From positions 186,001 through 250,000 of the forward strand of contig NZ_SCQN01000046.1 in assembly GCF_004321985.1 (NCBI RefSeq): DNA of 64,000 bases, read 5' to 3'. Under the pieces are notes generated by a model. It did not search any database and was not told the DNA's origin. It was given only the letters and a program-made list of their open reading frames with translations. Position 1 is the stretch's first letter. Every line of letters starts with the position of its first letter. The DNA is from Castellaniella sp. Lineage in GTDB: Bacteria; Pseudomonadota; Gammaproteobacteria; Burkholderiales; Burkholderiaceae_B. Shown one piece after another: positions 25,487 to 34,490 of this stretch. The translations under genes were made by a program, and so were the position numbers.

Positions 25487-26361
25487 GGGGTGTTGGTATC
25501 CAGGCCTGCACGCGTGAAGTGCCAGGTGCGGGTAATGGCCAGGATGTCTGTTTTTGCGGCTAGTGCTGCCGGCAGGGGGTCAAACGGCGCGGCCAGTTCC
25601 ACGATGCGACGGGCGGCGCTGTTCAGGATGGCCTGGTCGGACGGCCGGTCGAAGGTGATATGGTCAAGCTGTCCGTCGCGGCGGATGTAGACGGTGAGCT
25701 GCAGGTCGCCGTAGATTTTGCCGCGGGCTTCAGGCGGGTAGTGCTCGGTGCCGATCAGTTCGATGCGCTTGCGCCAGGCCTCGACGTACTGGGCATAGTC
25801 CACCGCCATCGTCGCCGGCCCCACAAAGGTCTGCCGGGGCTGAGCGTTGTAGCGTTCGATGCGGTCCTTCAGCGCCGCGATGCGGGCACTCAGCACCATG
25901 CTGTCCTGTTGGCGGTCGTCTTCACCCGGGTCACGGCTCTGTCCCAGGATCTGTGGGGTCTGGTGCGCCTGGGCGACCTGGTCATGGGCTTCAAGCTGGG
26001 TGAGCAGGCGCTTCTGTTCGGCCTCCAGTTCGGCCTGGCGTCTGCGCAGCGCTTCCAACACCACTTCGTCAGGGCTGTTTTCGACCGTGCGCGGTAGTGG
26101 GGACGCTGCCAGCCCCTGGGGTTCGTTGCCGCCGCCGTTGAGCGACTGCTGTGCCAGCGCCTGGGGCCGCAGCGGCGGTGTTTCACTGCGGCTGTTGACC
26201 AGCGTAATTTCCAGTGTGGAGACTTGTGGCGCGGGCCGGACTGCGAACCCGTGCCAGAGCAGCAGCAGGGCATGGATGGCGAGCGACAGCAGCAGGGCGG
26301 TTGCCATCCGGCTGCGGCCTTCGTGTCGACGTTCCAGCAGTTGCAGTGACAGGGTGCTCAT
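25483..26361 (-). CDS. TonB C-terminal domain protein (energy-transducer-like)
   Basis: The 292-aa protein has an N-terminal membrane anchor (RMATALLLSLAIHALLLLWHGF; the SxxxH pattern is typical of TonB anchors) and a charged, Gln-rich coiled region (EALRRRQAELEAEQKRL). The C-terminal TonB-like domain is at about 195-290 (WRKRIELIGTEHYPPEARGK, then GDLQLTVYIRRDGQLDHITF). No exbB/exbD genes are near. Lying between an RNB nuclease and mtgA, a place conserved in Bordetella relatives, it may serve envelope integrity rather than iron uptake. Confidence 0.82.
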   Translation of the reverse strand: MSTLSLQLLERRHEGRSRMATALLLSLAIHALLLLWHGFAVRPAPQVSTLEITLVNSRSETPPLRPQALAQQSLNGGGNEPQGLAASPLPRTVENSPDEVVLEALRRRQAELEAEQKRLLTQLEAHDQVAQAHQTPQILGQSRDPGEDDRQQDSMVLSARIAALKDRIERYNAQPRQTFVGPATMAVDYAQYVEAWRKRIELIGTEHYPPEARGKIYGDLQLTVYIRRDGQLDHITFDRPSDQAILNSAARRIVELAAPFDPLPAALAAKTDILAITRTWHFTRAGLDTNTP

Positions 26362-26382
26362 GGCGGCGGTTGCGTGCGCGGG

Positions 26383-28263
26383 CTAGGCGGCTTCGTGCAG
26401 GCGGCATTCGATGTCCAGACCCAGATCATCGTAGCCCAGAATGTCCAGCACAATTGCTTCTCCCCGCTCCATGGCTGGCAGACCGTTGATGCGTGTGACG
26501 AACGGTGCGCAGGACAGGCGCACCAGGTTGTCGCGCAGCACATAGGCGCCGACTTCCTTGATGCGCTGTTGCTGGAGCCAGCGGATGCACCAGTAGCGTT
26601 CCATGGAGGACTGGAAATCGCCCCACAGCGCATACTGTGTGTCGAAGGCGCTGACGATCGCGTAGAGATCCGCGTCCTTGGGTTTGAAGGGCGCAACCAG
26701 CCGAGCCGATACCCCGTGTTCGGCGGCGGCCAGGATCTGCCCCTGGTTGATCAGGTCCACATAGCGGCGCAACGGCGAAGTCGACCAGACGTACTGCGGC
26801 ACGGCGATTGACTCGTGTGGCAGCGGCTGGGTGGACATGCGCGTGCGGCCCATCTGCTGAGACCGGAAGATGCCGGGGACGCCATGCCGGGCCAGCAACG
26901 CTGCCCACTGGCTGTTGGCCAGGATCATGTATTCCGCCACCAGCCGCTCCAGCGGGGCATTGCGCTGGCGCTGGATCAGGCGGATCCGGGAGTTTGGATC
27001 ATCGGCTGGCCCTTCCAGTTCAAAGCTGTATTCCACCCGGTCATTGTTTTCAGGCTTGCCTCGCACCCGGTCGCGGGCTGCCCCGAGTTTCAGGGCAAAG
27101 TGCCACAGCGGACGCAGCCAATGCGCGTAGGGGACATCAGCTTGTGGATCGTTCAGTGCGGCTTCTGTGATCTGATCGCCCAAAAGGTCGTGGCGCAGAT
27201 TCTGGCGGATGCGGATGCGTTCCAGCCGGGTTTCCGTGCCCAGGATCTCGCCGTCTTCGAGCCGCCCGGTGACATACAGCGACAGGGTGGGGCGCCATTG
27301 CGCCTGGTCCAGCGAAAAGGCGGCGATCAGTTCATGCGGCAGCATGGGGATCTTCTCCCCTGGCATGTACACCGTAGACATCCGGCTGCGCGCCATCTCG
27401 TCGAATTCGCTGCCGCGCGTGATGGCCAGGGCGGGGACTGCGATGTGAATGCCCACGCGGACCGTGGCGTCATCCAGCTGCGTGATGGACAGTGCATCGT
27501 CGATCTCGGTGGTACTGGAGTCGTCCACCGAGTAGGCCTCCGCGTCGCATTGCGGCAGGTCGGCGCCCCAGTCCTGGGCGGCGACTGGTGGCCAGTCAGT
27601 TCCTTTGGGAAAGTTCGATGAGAGGAAGCGTTCGCGCATCATGGCCAGTGGGTGGGGCCAGACGCCGAGCGACAACAGCAGCTTTTCGGCGGTGGTGTTC
27701 AGCTGCTGCAAGGCGGCATCAAACGCCTTCCATTCCATTGAGTTCTTGTCGGGCTTGTCCAGGAATGAGCGTGCCACGTCCTGCAGCGCCGGTGGCAGGC
27801 GGCCGGCTATCAGATCGTCGGTCCACTGCTGCTGGCGTTGTGCCTGCAGCCGTTTCTTTTCGATGGCCGCGAGCGCCGCCTGCAGGATGTCGGGCGGCGC
27901 CGGACGGTAGAGACCGCGTCCGCGGCGGTGGAAGTGGGCGGGCGCGGCCGACAGGCACAGGATGATCGCCGTCTTCTCGACAGCCGTCGGAGGATGGCCA
28001 AAGTAGTCCTCGGCCAGCGACGAGGCCTCGAATTCTTGCTGAGGCGCGCATTCCCAAAGGAATCCCGCGTCCAGATTCGTTGCCAGTGCTTCGGCCGAAG
28101 GCATCAGGGTTTCGGCTTTCGGCTCTTCGAACGTGAACAGCACGGTGTTGCGCTTGATTTTGCTGCGCTTGCCGCTGGCGGACTCCACTTGCAGTGAGGT
28201 ATCCGATTCCGAGAACAGGGTTTCCGCCTTCAGTTTGCCGGCGTCTTCGTAGAGAACGTACAT
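26383..28263 (-). CDS. RNB-domain ribonuclease (RNase II/R family)
   Basis: The 626-aa 3'-5' exoribonuclease-like protein has an unusual N-terminal domain (MYVLYEDAGKLKAETLFSES) in place of the standard cold-shock domains. The RNB catalytic domain starts near AYSVDDSSTTEIDDALSITQ, whose Asp cluster binds the metals, and continues through GEKIPMLPHELIAAFSLDQA to WSTSPLRRYVDLINQGQ. A short C-terminal S1-like segment follows. It is shorter than RNase R (about 800 aa). The gene is first of the minus-strand set leading to the TonB-like gene and mtgA; mpl precedes it by 13 bp. Confidence 0.88.
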   Translation of the reverse strand: MYVLYEDAGKLKAETLFSESDTSLQVESASGKRSKIKRNTVLFTFEEPKAETLMPSAEALATNLDAGFLWECAPQQEFEASSLAEDYFGHPPTAVEKTAIILCLSAAPAHFHRRGRGLYRPAPPDILQAALAAIEKKRLQAQRQQQWTDDLIAGRLPPALQDVARSFLDKPDKNSMEWKAFDAALQQLNTTAEKLLLSLGVWPHPLAMMRERFLSSNFPKGTDWPPVAAQDWGADLPQCDAEAYSVDDSSTTEIDDALSITQLDDATVRVGIHIAVPALAITRGSEFDEMARSRMSTVYMPGEKIPMLPHELIAAFSLDQAQWRPTLSLYVTGRLEDGEILGTETRLERIRIRQNLRHDLLGDQITEAALNDPQADVPYAHWLRPLWHFALKLGAARDRVRGKPENNDRVEYSFELEGPADDPNSRIRLIQRQRNAPLERLVAEYMILANSQWAALLARHGVPGIFRSQQMGRTRMSTQPLPHESIAVPQYVWSTSPLRRYVDLINQGQILAAAEHGVSARLVAPFKPKDADLYAIVSAFDTQYALWGDFQSSMERYWCIRWLQQQRIKEVGAYVLRDNLVRLSCAPFVTRINGLPAMERGEAIVLDILGYDDLGLDIECRLHEAA

Positions 28264-28276
28264 GGAGATCCGAATT

Positions 28277-29668
28277 TCAGTGAGGGTCCTGAAGCGTGCG
28301 ATGCGCCAGGCCGTCGAGCAGTTTCTGGTGGATGCCGCCGAAGCTGCCGTTGCTCATGACTAGAATGTGGTCACCGGGTCGCGCGGCCGCACAGACGGCG
28401 CGAACCAGCGCTTGCAGATCCGACCCCGCCCACAGGCGGTCGCCCAGCGGCGCCAGGACTTGCCGGGGGTCCCAGCCAAGCGCTTGCTTGCCCTCGGTGG
28501 TGCCATAACAGAATACTCGGTCGGCACCCGCCAGTGACGCGGGCAGCAGCGCCGCCATGGTCCCCAGTTTCATGGTGTTGGATCGAGGTTCGATCACGGC
28601 AAGGATACGGGCCTCGTGGCCTACCCGGTGGCGCAAGCCGTCCAGCGTGGTGGCAATGGCGGTGGGGTGGTGGGCGAAGTCGTCGTAAACGGCGATGTGG
28701 TCGACTTCTCCGCGCAGCTCCAGCCGGCGGCGGACGCCTTGAAAAGCGTTCAGCGCACGGATCCCCTCTGTGGGTGCGATGCCGGCATCTTGTGCGGCGG
28801 CGAGCGCGGCAAGCGCATTCATCTGGTTGTGAGCGCCCGACAGGGACCAGTCCAGTGTGCCCTGGAGCCGGTCCTCTTGGAGGATCCGGCAGCGCTGACC
28901 GTTGTCGGTTTCCGGCTCGGCCCGCCATTGGCCGCTCGCGCCGAAGGTCTGGACGTGGCTCCAGCAGCCTCGCGAAAGCACCCGGTCCAGCGCGTCGCTC
29001 GCGGCCGGGCGGATGATGCAGCCGGTCTGGGGGATGGTCCGCACCAGATGATGGAACTGCGTTTCGATGGCGGCCAGATCCGGAAAGATGTCGGCGTGGT
29101 CGAACTCCAGATTGTTCAATATGGCTGTGCGTGGGCGGTAGTGTATGAACTTCGAGCGTTTGTCGAAGAAGGCGGTGTCGTATTCGTCAGCCTCGATGAC
29201 GAAGGTCCGGCGGGTAGCGTCGAACCGGGCCGAGACCTGCAGGTCGGGCGCCACACCGCCAATCAGGAAGTTTGCGGGCTGACCTGCATGCTCGAAGATC
29301 CAGGCCAGCATGGAACTGGTGGTCGTCTTGCCGTGGGTGCCGGCTACCGCGAGCACATGCTGGCCCTGCAGCACATGGTCGGCCAGCCACTGTGGCCCCG
29401 AGGTGTACGGCAGACCACGATCCAGGATGGCCTCCATCAGCGGGTTGCCCCGGCTGACCACATTGCCCACGACGTACAGGTCTGCCTTCAGCCCGATCTG
29501 GTCGGCGTCGAAGCCTTCGACGAGCGCGATCCCCTGCTCCCGCAGTTGTGTGCTCATGGGCGGGTAGACCCCCGCATCGCATCCGGTGACGGTGTGGCCC
29601 GCCGAGCGCGCGATCAGGGCCAGGCCGCCCATGAACGTGCCGCAGATTCCCAGTATGTGTATGTGCAT
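28277..29668 (-). CDS. mpl: UDP-N-acetylmuramate:L-alanyl-gamma-D-glutamyl-meso-diaminopimelate ligase
   Basis: Mpl joins recycled murein tripeptide directly to UDP-MurNAc. The 463-aa protein shows the Mur-ligase layout: an N-terminal Rossmann-like domain HIHILGICGTFMGGLALIAR, the ATP-binding P-loop AVAGTHGKTTTSSMLAWIFE, FVIEADEYDTAFFDKRSKF and NLEFDHADIF in the central domain, and the C-terminal DDFAHHPTAIATTLDGLR with VIEPRSNTMKLG. I start at 29668, where GGAGG lies seven bases upstream; the open frame runs on to 30280 but that part is not homologous. anmK, also a murein-recycling gene, lies elsewhere in this window. Confidence 0.95.
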   Translation of the reverse strand: MHIHILGICGTFMGGLALIARSAGHTVTGCDAGVYPPMSTQLREQGIALVEGFDADQIGLKADLYVVGNVVSRGNPLMEAILDRGLPYTSGPQWLADHVLQGQHVLAVAGTHGKTTTSSMLAWIFEHAGQPANFLIGGVAPDLQVSARFDATRRTFVIEADEYDTAFFDKRSKFIHYRPRTAILNNLEFDHADIFPDLAAIETQFHHLVRTIPQTGCIIRPAASDALDRVLSRGCWSHVQTFGASGQWRAEPETDNGQRCRILQEDRLQGTLDWSLSGAHNQMNALAALAAAQDAGIAPTEGIRALNAFQGVRRRLELRGEVDHIAVYDDFAHHPTAIATTLDGLRHRVGHEARILAVIEPRSNTMKLGTMAALLPASLAGADRVFCYGTTEGKQALGWDPRQVLAPLGDRLWAGSDLQALVRAVCAAARPGDHILVMSNGSFGGIHQKLLDGLAHRTLQDPH

Positions 29669-29854
29669 CGCAACCTCCGGTGCGTATTGTAGGGCCCACG
29701 GGTTTGCCGACGCGGATTCGCAGCCTCGGCCGATAGCATCGACCGTTCGTAGGGTGCTCGTTCGCGGTTTGACGCGGGCCCCTCTCAGCAGGTAGTCTGC
29801 CCGATGGGGTGCTAGCAGCGGAGGTGCCGCTGGAACGACCTCGAAGGTGACAGG

Positions 29855-30349
29855 ATGGACAGGCGACAGTTTTTGGGTGGGGTAGGGCTTGCGGCGTTCG
29901 CCTTGAGCGGAGCCGGGGCACAGGCGTTTTCGCTGCCGGCCAGCCCCGTGTTTGGGCGGTCGTTCCAGGATCTGCAAGGCGCGCCGGTCAGCCTGTCGCG
30001 CTATCTCGGCCGGCCGGTGCTGATGAATTTCTGGGCGAGTTGGTGTGCGCCCTGCGTCAGGGAAATGCCCATGCTGGAGTCCCTGCACCATACCCATCCT
30101 GGACTTGTCGTGCTCGGCCTGGCCATCGATACCGGCGCCAACGTGCAGCGTTTTCTCCAGAAGGTGCCGGTTTCCTATGAGTTGTTGCTGGGTGGCCCCG
30201 ACGGCATTTCCGTCATGCACGGGCTGGGCAACAAGGGCGGCGGTTTGCCGTTCACGGCATTCTTCGACTCGCACGGGCACCCAAAGGGCGTGGTTCTCGG
30301 TGAGCTCACCGGCGAGGTGCTTGCCACGCGTCTGGAGCAGATACTTTAG
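29855..30349 (+). CDS. TlpA/ResA-like thioredoxin-fold protein, periplasmic
   Basis: The 164-aa thiol-disulfide protein has an N-terminal twin-arginine-like signal (MDRRQFLGGVGLAAFALSGA, cleavage near AQA) and a redox motif WCAPC (Cys64, Cys67) inside LMNFWASWCAPCVREMPML. A cis-Pro region follows in GGGLPFTAFFDS. TlpA/ResA proteins reduce apocytochrome c or other extracytoplasmic cysteines. The Tat-type signal is notable because most TlpA proteins use Sec or a membrane anchor. It is upstream of accB on the same strand but 287 bp away. Confidence 0.88.
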   Translation: MDRRQFLGGVGLAAFALSGAGAQAFSLPASPVFGRSFQDLQGAPVSLSRYLGRPVLMNFWASWCAPCVREMPMLESLHHTHPGLVVLGLAIDTGANVQRFLQKVPVSYELLLGGPDGISVMHGLGNKGGGLPFTAFFDSHGHPKGVVLGELTGEVLATRLEQIL

Positions 30350-30636
30350 GTTTCAATGGCGTGCGCGTAGGGTGCTGAGGGGGGGGTTTTAGTGGACAAA
30401 TCGCCACCTTTAGCGTAAAAAGGCGCTTTAATGGGTTTTGCGCCGTGCCTGATGCACGGGTCCGAAACCCCATGCGGCCGTCGCGGATGCTCCCCGAAAG
30501 CCGGCATCGTGGATTGTATCCAGGGTGCTGGGAGCATACCGACGGCGTATTCATTTAGATGGGCGCCGCGCGATCCCGACTCAACGATTCAATGGCCCGA
30601 CGATTTGGTCGGCCAGCTCACAGGACTCAATTCAAA
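30350..30636 (+). promoter_or_regulatory. Intergenic region ahead of accBC
   Basis: These 287 bp between the TlpA-like gene and accB hold no credible gene. In several betaproteobacteria aroQ (type II dehydroquinase) occupies this position, and it is absent here. A 74-aa open frame at 30431-30655 has composition unlike a protein and no ribosome site. The region has an AT-rich patch at about 30390-30430. It presumably carries the accBC promoter, but I cannot name the boxes. Confidence 0.4.
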
Positions 30637-31077
30637 ATGGATCTCAGAAAACTGAAAACGCTGATCGACCTGGTGGCCGATTCGGGTATCGCCGAACTGG
30701 AAATCACCGAGGGCGAGGGCAAGGTCCGGATCGTGAAATTTTCTCAGGCCCCCGTCATGGCTGTTGCGCCGGTTGCAGCCGCCCCCGTTCCGGCTGCGGC
30801 TGCCGCGCCTGCCGCCGAGGCGCCTGTCGCGCCCGTCGTGCAAGGTCATCAGGTCAAGGCGCCCATGGTGGGCACGTTCTACCGCTCTCCCAACCCGAGC
30901 TCTCCGGCGTTCGTGGAAGTCGGCCAGGCGGTCAAGGAAGGCGACCCGGTATGCATCATCGAGGCCATGAAGCTGCTCAACGAGATCGAGGCCGACAAAT
31001 CTGGTGTGATCAAGGAAATCCTCGTTGAAAACGGTGAGCCCGTGGAATACGGCCAACCCCTGTTCATCATCGCCTGA
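30637..31077 (+). CDS. accB: Biotin carboxyl carrier protein of acetyl-CoA carboxylase
   Basis: AccB carries biotin between the carboxylase (AccC) and carboxyltransferase (AccAD) in the first step of fatty-acid synthesis. The 146-aa protein has the N-terminal [20 protein letters not shown], a flexible Ala/Pro/Val linker (about 38-68), and a biotinyl domain ending in [14 protein letters not shown] with the biotinylated Lys112. The ATG at 30637 is preceded by AGGA. accC follows after three bases, the standard operon. Confidence 0.96.
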   Translation: MDLRKLKTLIDLVADSGIAELEITEGEGKVRIVKFSQAPVMAVAPVAAAPVPAAAAAPAAEAPVAPVVQGHQVKAPMVGTFYRSPNPSSPAFVEVGQAVKEGDPVCIIEAMKLLNEIEADKSGVIKEILVENGEPVEYGQPLFIIA

Positions 31078-31080
31078 GCC

Positions 31081-32430
31081 ATGTTCAAGAAGATTCTGAT
31101 TGCCAACCGTGGGGAAATCGCGCTGCGGGTGCTGCGTGCCTGCCGGGAAATGGGTATCAAGACGGTGATGGTGTATTCCGAAGCCGACCGCGAAGCCAAG
31201 TACGTGCGGTTGGCCGACGAGGCGGTCTGCATCGGGCCGGCTTCGCCGCGCGACAGCTACCTGAACATGCCGTCGCTGATTTCGGCGGCGGAGGTCACAG
31301 ACGCGGAAGCCATCCACCCCGGCTACGGGTTTCTGTCGGAGAGCGCCGACTTCGCCGAACGCGTCGAGAAAAGCGGTTTCGTCTTCATTGGCCCGCGTCC
31401 TGACAGCATCCGCACCATGGGCGACAAGGTCCATGCCAAACGGGCGATGATTGCGGCGGGCGTACCGGTGGTGCCGGGTTCTGAGGGGGCGTTGCCTGAC
31501 GACTCCAAGGAAATCCTGCGCGTCGCCCGAGAGGTCGGTTACCCCGTCATGATCAAGGCGGCGGGCGGTGGCGGCGGCCGGGGGATGCGGGTGGTCCATA
31601 CCGAGGCGGCGCTGCTGACATCGGTCGCCATGACCAGGACCGAAGCCGGAGCTGCCTTCAACAATTCCGAGGTCTATCTGGAAAAGTTCCTCGAGAACCC
31701 GCGCCACATCGAGATTCAGGTCATGGCGGACGGTGAAGGCAAGGCCGTCTGGCTGGGCGAACGCGACTGCTCCATGCAGCGCCGTCACCAGAAAATCATC
31801 GAAGAAGCGCCGGCACCGGGCATCGATCGTTCGCTGATCGAGCGCATCGGAGAGCGTTGCGCAGAGGCCTGCCGCCAGATGCGATACCGCGGTGCGGGCA
31901 CGTTCGAGTTTCTGTACGAGAACGGAGAATTTTTCTTCATCGAGATGAATACCCGTATCCAGGTCGAGCACACTGTTACCGAAATGATCACCGGACTGGA
32001 CCTGGTGCAGTGGCAGATCAAGGTCGCTGCTGGCGAGAAGTTCACGCTGCGCCAGCGCGACATTCGTCTGCATGGACATGCGATCGAGTGCCGGATCAAT
32101 GCCGAGGACCCGCACAAATTCACACCCAGCCCGGGCAAGGTCACCAACTGGCACGTTCCGGGCGGCCCCGGCATCCGCATTGATTCGCATGTGTTCTCGG
32201 GCTACACCGTGCCGCCATACTATGATTCGTTGATTGCCAAGCTGGTCGCGTTTGGCGACGACCGCGATCACGCGAGAATACGCATGGACATCGCCCTGTC
32301 GGAAATGATCGTCGAGGGCGTGAAGACCAATATCCAGTTGCACCGCGAGCTGCTTCAGGATGAGAACTACATCGTCGGGGGTACCAGCATCCATTATCTG
32401 GAGCACAAGCTGGCCCAGCAGAACGCTTGA
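31081..32430 (+). CDS. accC: Biotin carboxylase subunit of acetyl-CoA carboxylase
   Basis: AccC carboxylates the biotin on AccB using ATP and bicarbonate. At 449 aa it is full length. It begins [20 protein letters not shown]. The ATP-grasp glycine loop is [15 protein letters not shown], the biotin/bicarbonate site lies in [20 protein letters not shown] with [10 protein letters not shown], and the C-terminal domain has [13 protein letters not shown]. It is cotranscribed with accB and followed eight bases later by prmA. Confidence 0.97.
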   Translation: MFKKILIANRGEIALRVLRACREMGIKTVMVYSEADREAKYVRLADEAVCIGPASPRDSYLNMPSLISAAEVTDAEAIHPGYGFLSESADFAERVEKSGFVFIGPRPDSIRTMGDKVHAKRAMIAAGVPVVPGSEGALPDDSKEILRVAREVGYPVMIKAAGGGGGRGMRVVHTEAALLTSVAMTRTEAGAAFNNSEVYLEKFLENPRHIEIQVMADGEGKAVWLGERDCSMQRRHQKIIEEAPAPGIDRSLIERIGERCAEACRQMRYRGAGTFEFLYENGEFFFIEMNTRIQVEHTVTEMITGLDLVQWQIKVAAGEKFTLRQRDIRLHGHAIECRINAEDPHKFTPSPGKVTNWHVPGGPGIRIDSHVFSGYTVPPYYDSLIAKLVAFGDDRDHARIRMDIALSEMIVEGVKTNIQLHRELLQDENYIVGGTSIHYLEHKLAQQNA

Positions 32431-32438
32431 GGTCGATC

Positions 32439-33356
32439 ATGCGCGAGCTGGTACTGAACTGCATGGAAAGTCAGGCCGAGGCCTGGTCGGATGCGCTGCT
32501 TGAAGCGGGTGCGCTGTCTGTGTCGGTCGAGGACGCGGACAGCAACACTACGCAGGAGCAGCCCTTGTTTGGCGAGCCCGGGTCCGAGCCGGACGTGCTG
32601 GCGTGGCGGCGCAACCGCCTGGCGGCATTGCTGGCCGACGGAGAGGACCCCGCCCATCTTCTGGCGGCGCTGGCTCAGTCCGTTTCGGTGGCGGTGGACA
32701 CGATTGCATGGTCGGTGCGCGAAGTCCCTGATGCCGACTGGGTGCGCCTGACGCAGGCGCAGTTTGGCCCCATTGCTGTGGGCAACCGGATCTGGATCGT
32801 GCCGAGCTGGCATCGGGATGACGCCAGCGTACCGGCCGCGGCCGATCATCCAGATATCGTGCGCATCGAACTGGACCCCGGTCTGGCTTTCGGCACCGGC
32901 AGTCACCCCACGACGCATCTTTGCCTGGAATGGCTGTCCGAGCACCTTCGTGGCGGCGAGACGGTCCTGGATTACGGCTGTGGGTCCGGCATCCTGTCCA
33001 TCGCGGCCCGTTTGCTTGGCGCGGGCGCCACCCGTGCAGTGGACATTGACGAACAAGCGGTGACGGCCACGCGCCAGAACGCGGCGGTCAACCGGGTGGC
33101 GGTGCTCGCCTGCCTGCCGGATGCGTTGCCGGCGGGGACCAGCGATCTGGTCGTCGCCAATATCCTTTCCAATCCCCTGAAGATATTGGCCCCGATGCTG
33201 TCATCGCGGGTGAGACCCGGGGGTAGTCTGGTACTCTCGGGGGTACTGGAGCGCCAGGCGGATGAAGTCGCTCTGGCCTATGCACCGTGGCTGCCACTAC
33301 AGGTTTGGGCGGCCCGCGATGGCTGGGTCTGCCTGGCGGGGTGCAAGCCGGTTTGA
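32439..33356 (+). CDS. prmA: Ribosomal protein L11 methyltransferase
   Basis: PrmA trimethylates ribosomal protein L11 using S-adenosylmethionine. The 305-aa protein has an N-terminal substrate-recognition domain, then DPGLAFGTGSHPTTHLCLEW, the SAM-binding LDYGCGSGILSIAARLLGA, VDIDEQAVTATRQNA and the catalytic-loop VVANILSNPLKILAPML. I use ATG 32439 (MRELVLNCMES); an in-frame TTG at 32427 overlaps accC. accC-prmA adjacency is common in Proteobacteria. Confidence 0.95.
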   Translation: MRELVLNCMESQAEAWSDALLEAGALSVSVEDADSNTTQEQPLFGEPGSEPDVLAWRRNRLAALLADGEDPAHLLAALAQSVSVAVDTIAWSVREVPDADWVRLTQAQFGPIAVGNRIWIVPSWHRDDASVPAAADHPDIVRIELDPGLAFGTGSHPTTHLCLEWLSEHLRGGETVLDYGCGSGILSIAARLLGAGATRAVDIDEQAVTATRQNAAVNRVAVLACLPDALPAGTSDLVVANILSNPLKILAPMLSSRVRPGGSLVLSGVLERQADEVALAYAPWLPLQVWAARDGWVCLAGCKPV

Positions 33357-33364
33357 GGGGGCAC

Positions 33365-34483
33365 ATGGATCTGACCACACGCTGTCCGAAATGCGGCACG
33401 GTCTTTCAGGCCAGCCTGTCGGATTTGCAGCTTCGCAAGGGCTACATTCGGTGTGTGCAGTGTGCGCATATTTTCGACGGATACGCCGAAGTCGTGCAAG
33501 ACCCGACCCGGGGCGGAACGGTGCAGCCTTCTTCCGCCGTCGCCGACCCTGAGGACTACATGGGGTCTGGCACCTCTTCGGCACCTGATCACGGGCCGGT
33601 GTTCGAGCCGCTCACTACCGACCCCGTCGGAAGCGAGTCGCCGCCTCACGTCATTCGCGCTCGGCGCGTGGCGCCTCACGAGACTCTCCAGTCGCGCAGG
33701 CCCGAGTTCACCGTGGGCGTGGACCCGTGGCCGGACGATGGGCGCGGAAGAGATGCTGCTCCGGATGAGCCCCATGTGAGCTTTGGCGGAACCGGCGCCA
33801 AGGCGGGGGCCGACCCCATGGACTGGCCGGAGGCGTCCGAGGCTTCCCTGTCGTCTGGCGCGATCGTCGTCGATGCGCACCCGAACTTTCGCGGTTCGGG
33901 CGGGTCTGCGGCCGCGCTGCTCGACGATAGCCGTGAATCGCCGGGGTTTTGGGACGGCGTGGTGCGTTTCTTTGCCTGGCTGCTGATGGCGCTGCTGGTC
34001 ATCGCATTCGTGGCGCAGCTCTTCTACGTCTATCGTGGCCAGATTGCGCAGTTCGCGCCCCGGGTCCGGCCCTGGTTGGAGCAGGCGTGTGTGCCTTTGC
34101 GCTGCCGTGTGCCTTATGCACGCAATATCGGCCAGATGTCTGTGACGGGGTCTGCCCTGAAGGTCGCGGACACGCCGTCCGGTTCTGCGCTGGTGGCGGG
34201 TGGCGCGGGTACCGGAACACAGCAGCAGACCCAGCACTTCGTGCTGCAGTTCACGCTGCGCAATCAACTGGATCAGCCGCAAGAGTGGCCAACCGTGGTG
34301 CTCGACTTGAAGGATGGCTCGGGCACGCTGCTGGTGCGGCGCAATCTGAGTCCTGCCGAGTATCTGGGGGCGGACATGGCGGGCCGGCCGTTTGCCGCGG
34401 ATAGCGAGGCCTTGCTGCGCGTCCCATTGACCCTGGATGGCGTCCGGATCAACGGCTATCAACTGGATCTTTTCTTTCCCTGA
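33365..34483 (+). CDS. Zinc-ribbon and DUF3426 domain membrane protein
   Basis: The 372-aa protein begins with an MJ0042-type zinc ribbon: MDLTTRCPKCGTVF and RCVQCAHIF, with cysteines at 7, 10, 30 and 33. A long low-complexity acidic linker follows, then a single transmembrane helix (FFAWLLMALLVIAFVAQLFY), then a DUF3426-like periplasmic domain (FTLRNQLDQPQEWPTVVLDL to LDGVRINGYQLDLFFP). The role is unknown. Proteins of this kind typically follow prmA in betaproteobacteria, as here (eight bases apart). The arrangement suggests a metal- or redox-sensing cytoplasmic knuckle linked to an envelope domain. Confidence 0.82.
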   Translation: MDLTTRCPKCGTVFQASLSDLQLRKGYIRCVQCAHIFDGYAEVVQDPTRGGTVQPSSAVADPEDYMGSGTSSAPDHGPVFEPLTTDPVGSESPPHVIRARRVAPHETLQSRRPEFTVGVDPWPDDGRGRDAAPDEPHVSFGGTGAKAGADPMDWPEASEASLSSGAIVVDAHPNFRGSGGSAAALLDDSRESPGFWDGVVRFFAWLLMALLVIAFVAQLFYVYRGQIAQFAPRVRPWLEQACVPLRCRVPYARNIGQMSVTGSALKVADTPSGSALVAGGAGTGTQQQTQHFVLQFTLRNQLDQPQEWPTVVLDLKDGSGTLLVRRNLSPAEYLGADMAGRPFAADSEALLRVPLTLDGVRINGYQLDLFFP

Positions 34484-34490
34484 GGTGTGC

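Noticed and set aside
29669-30280. Upstream extension of mpl
   Set aside because: The ribosome site and family N-terminus fix the start at 29668; the extension is antisense to the TlpA-like gene.
30431-30655. 74-aa frame between the TlpA-like gene and accB
   Set aside because: No ribosome site, overlaps the accB start in another frame, and no protein-like pattern.
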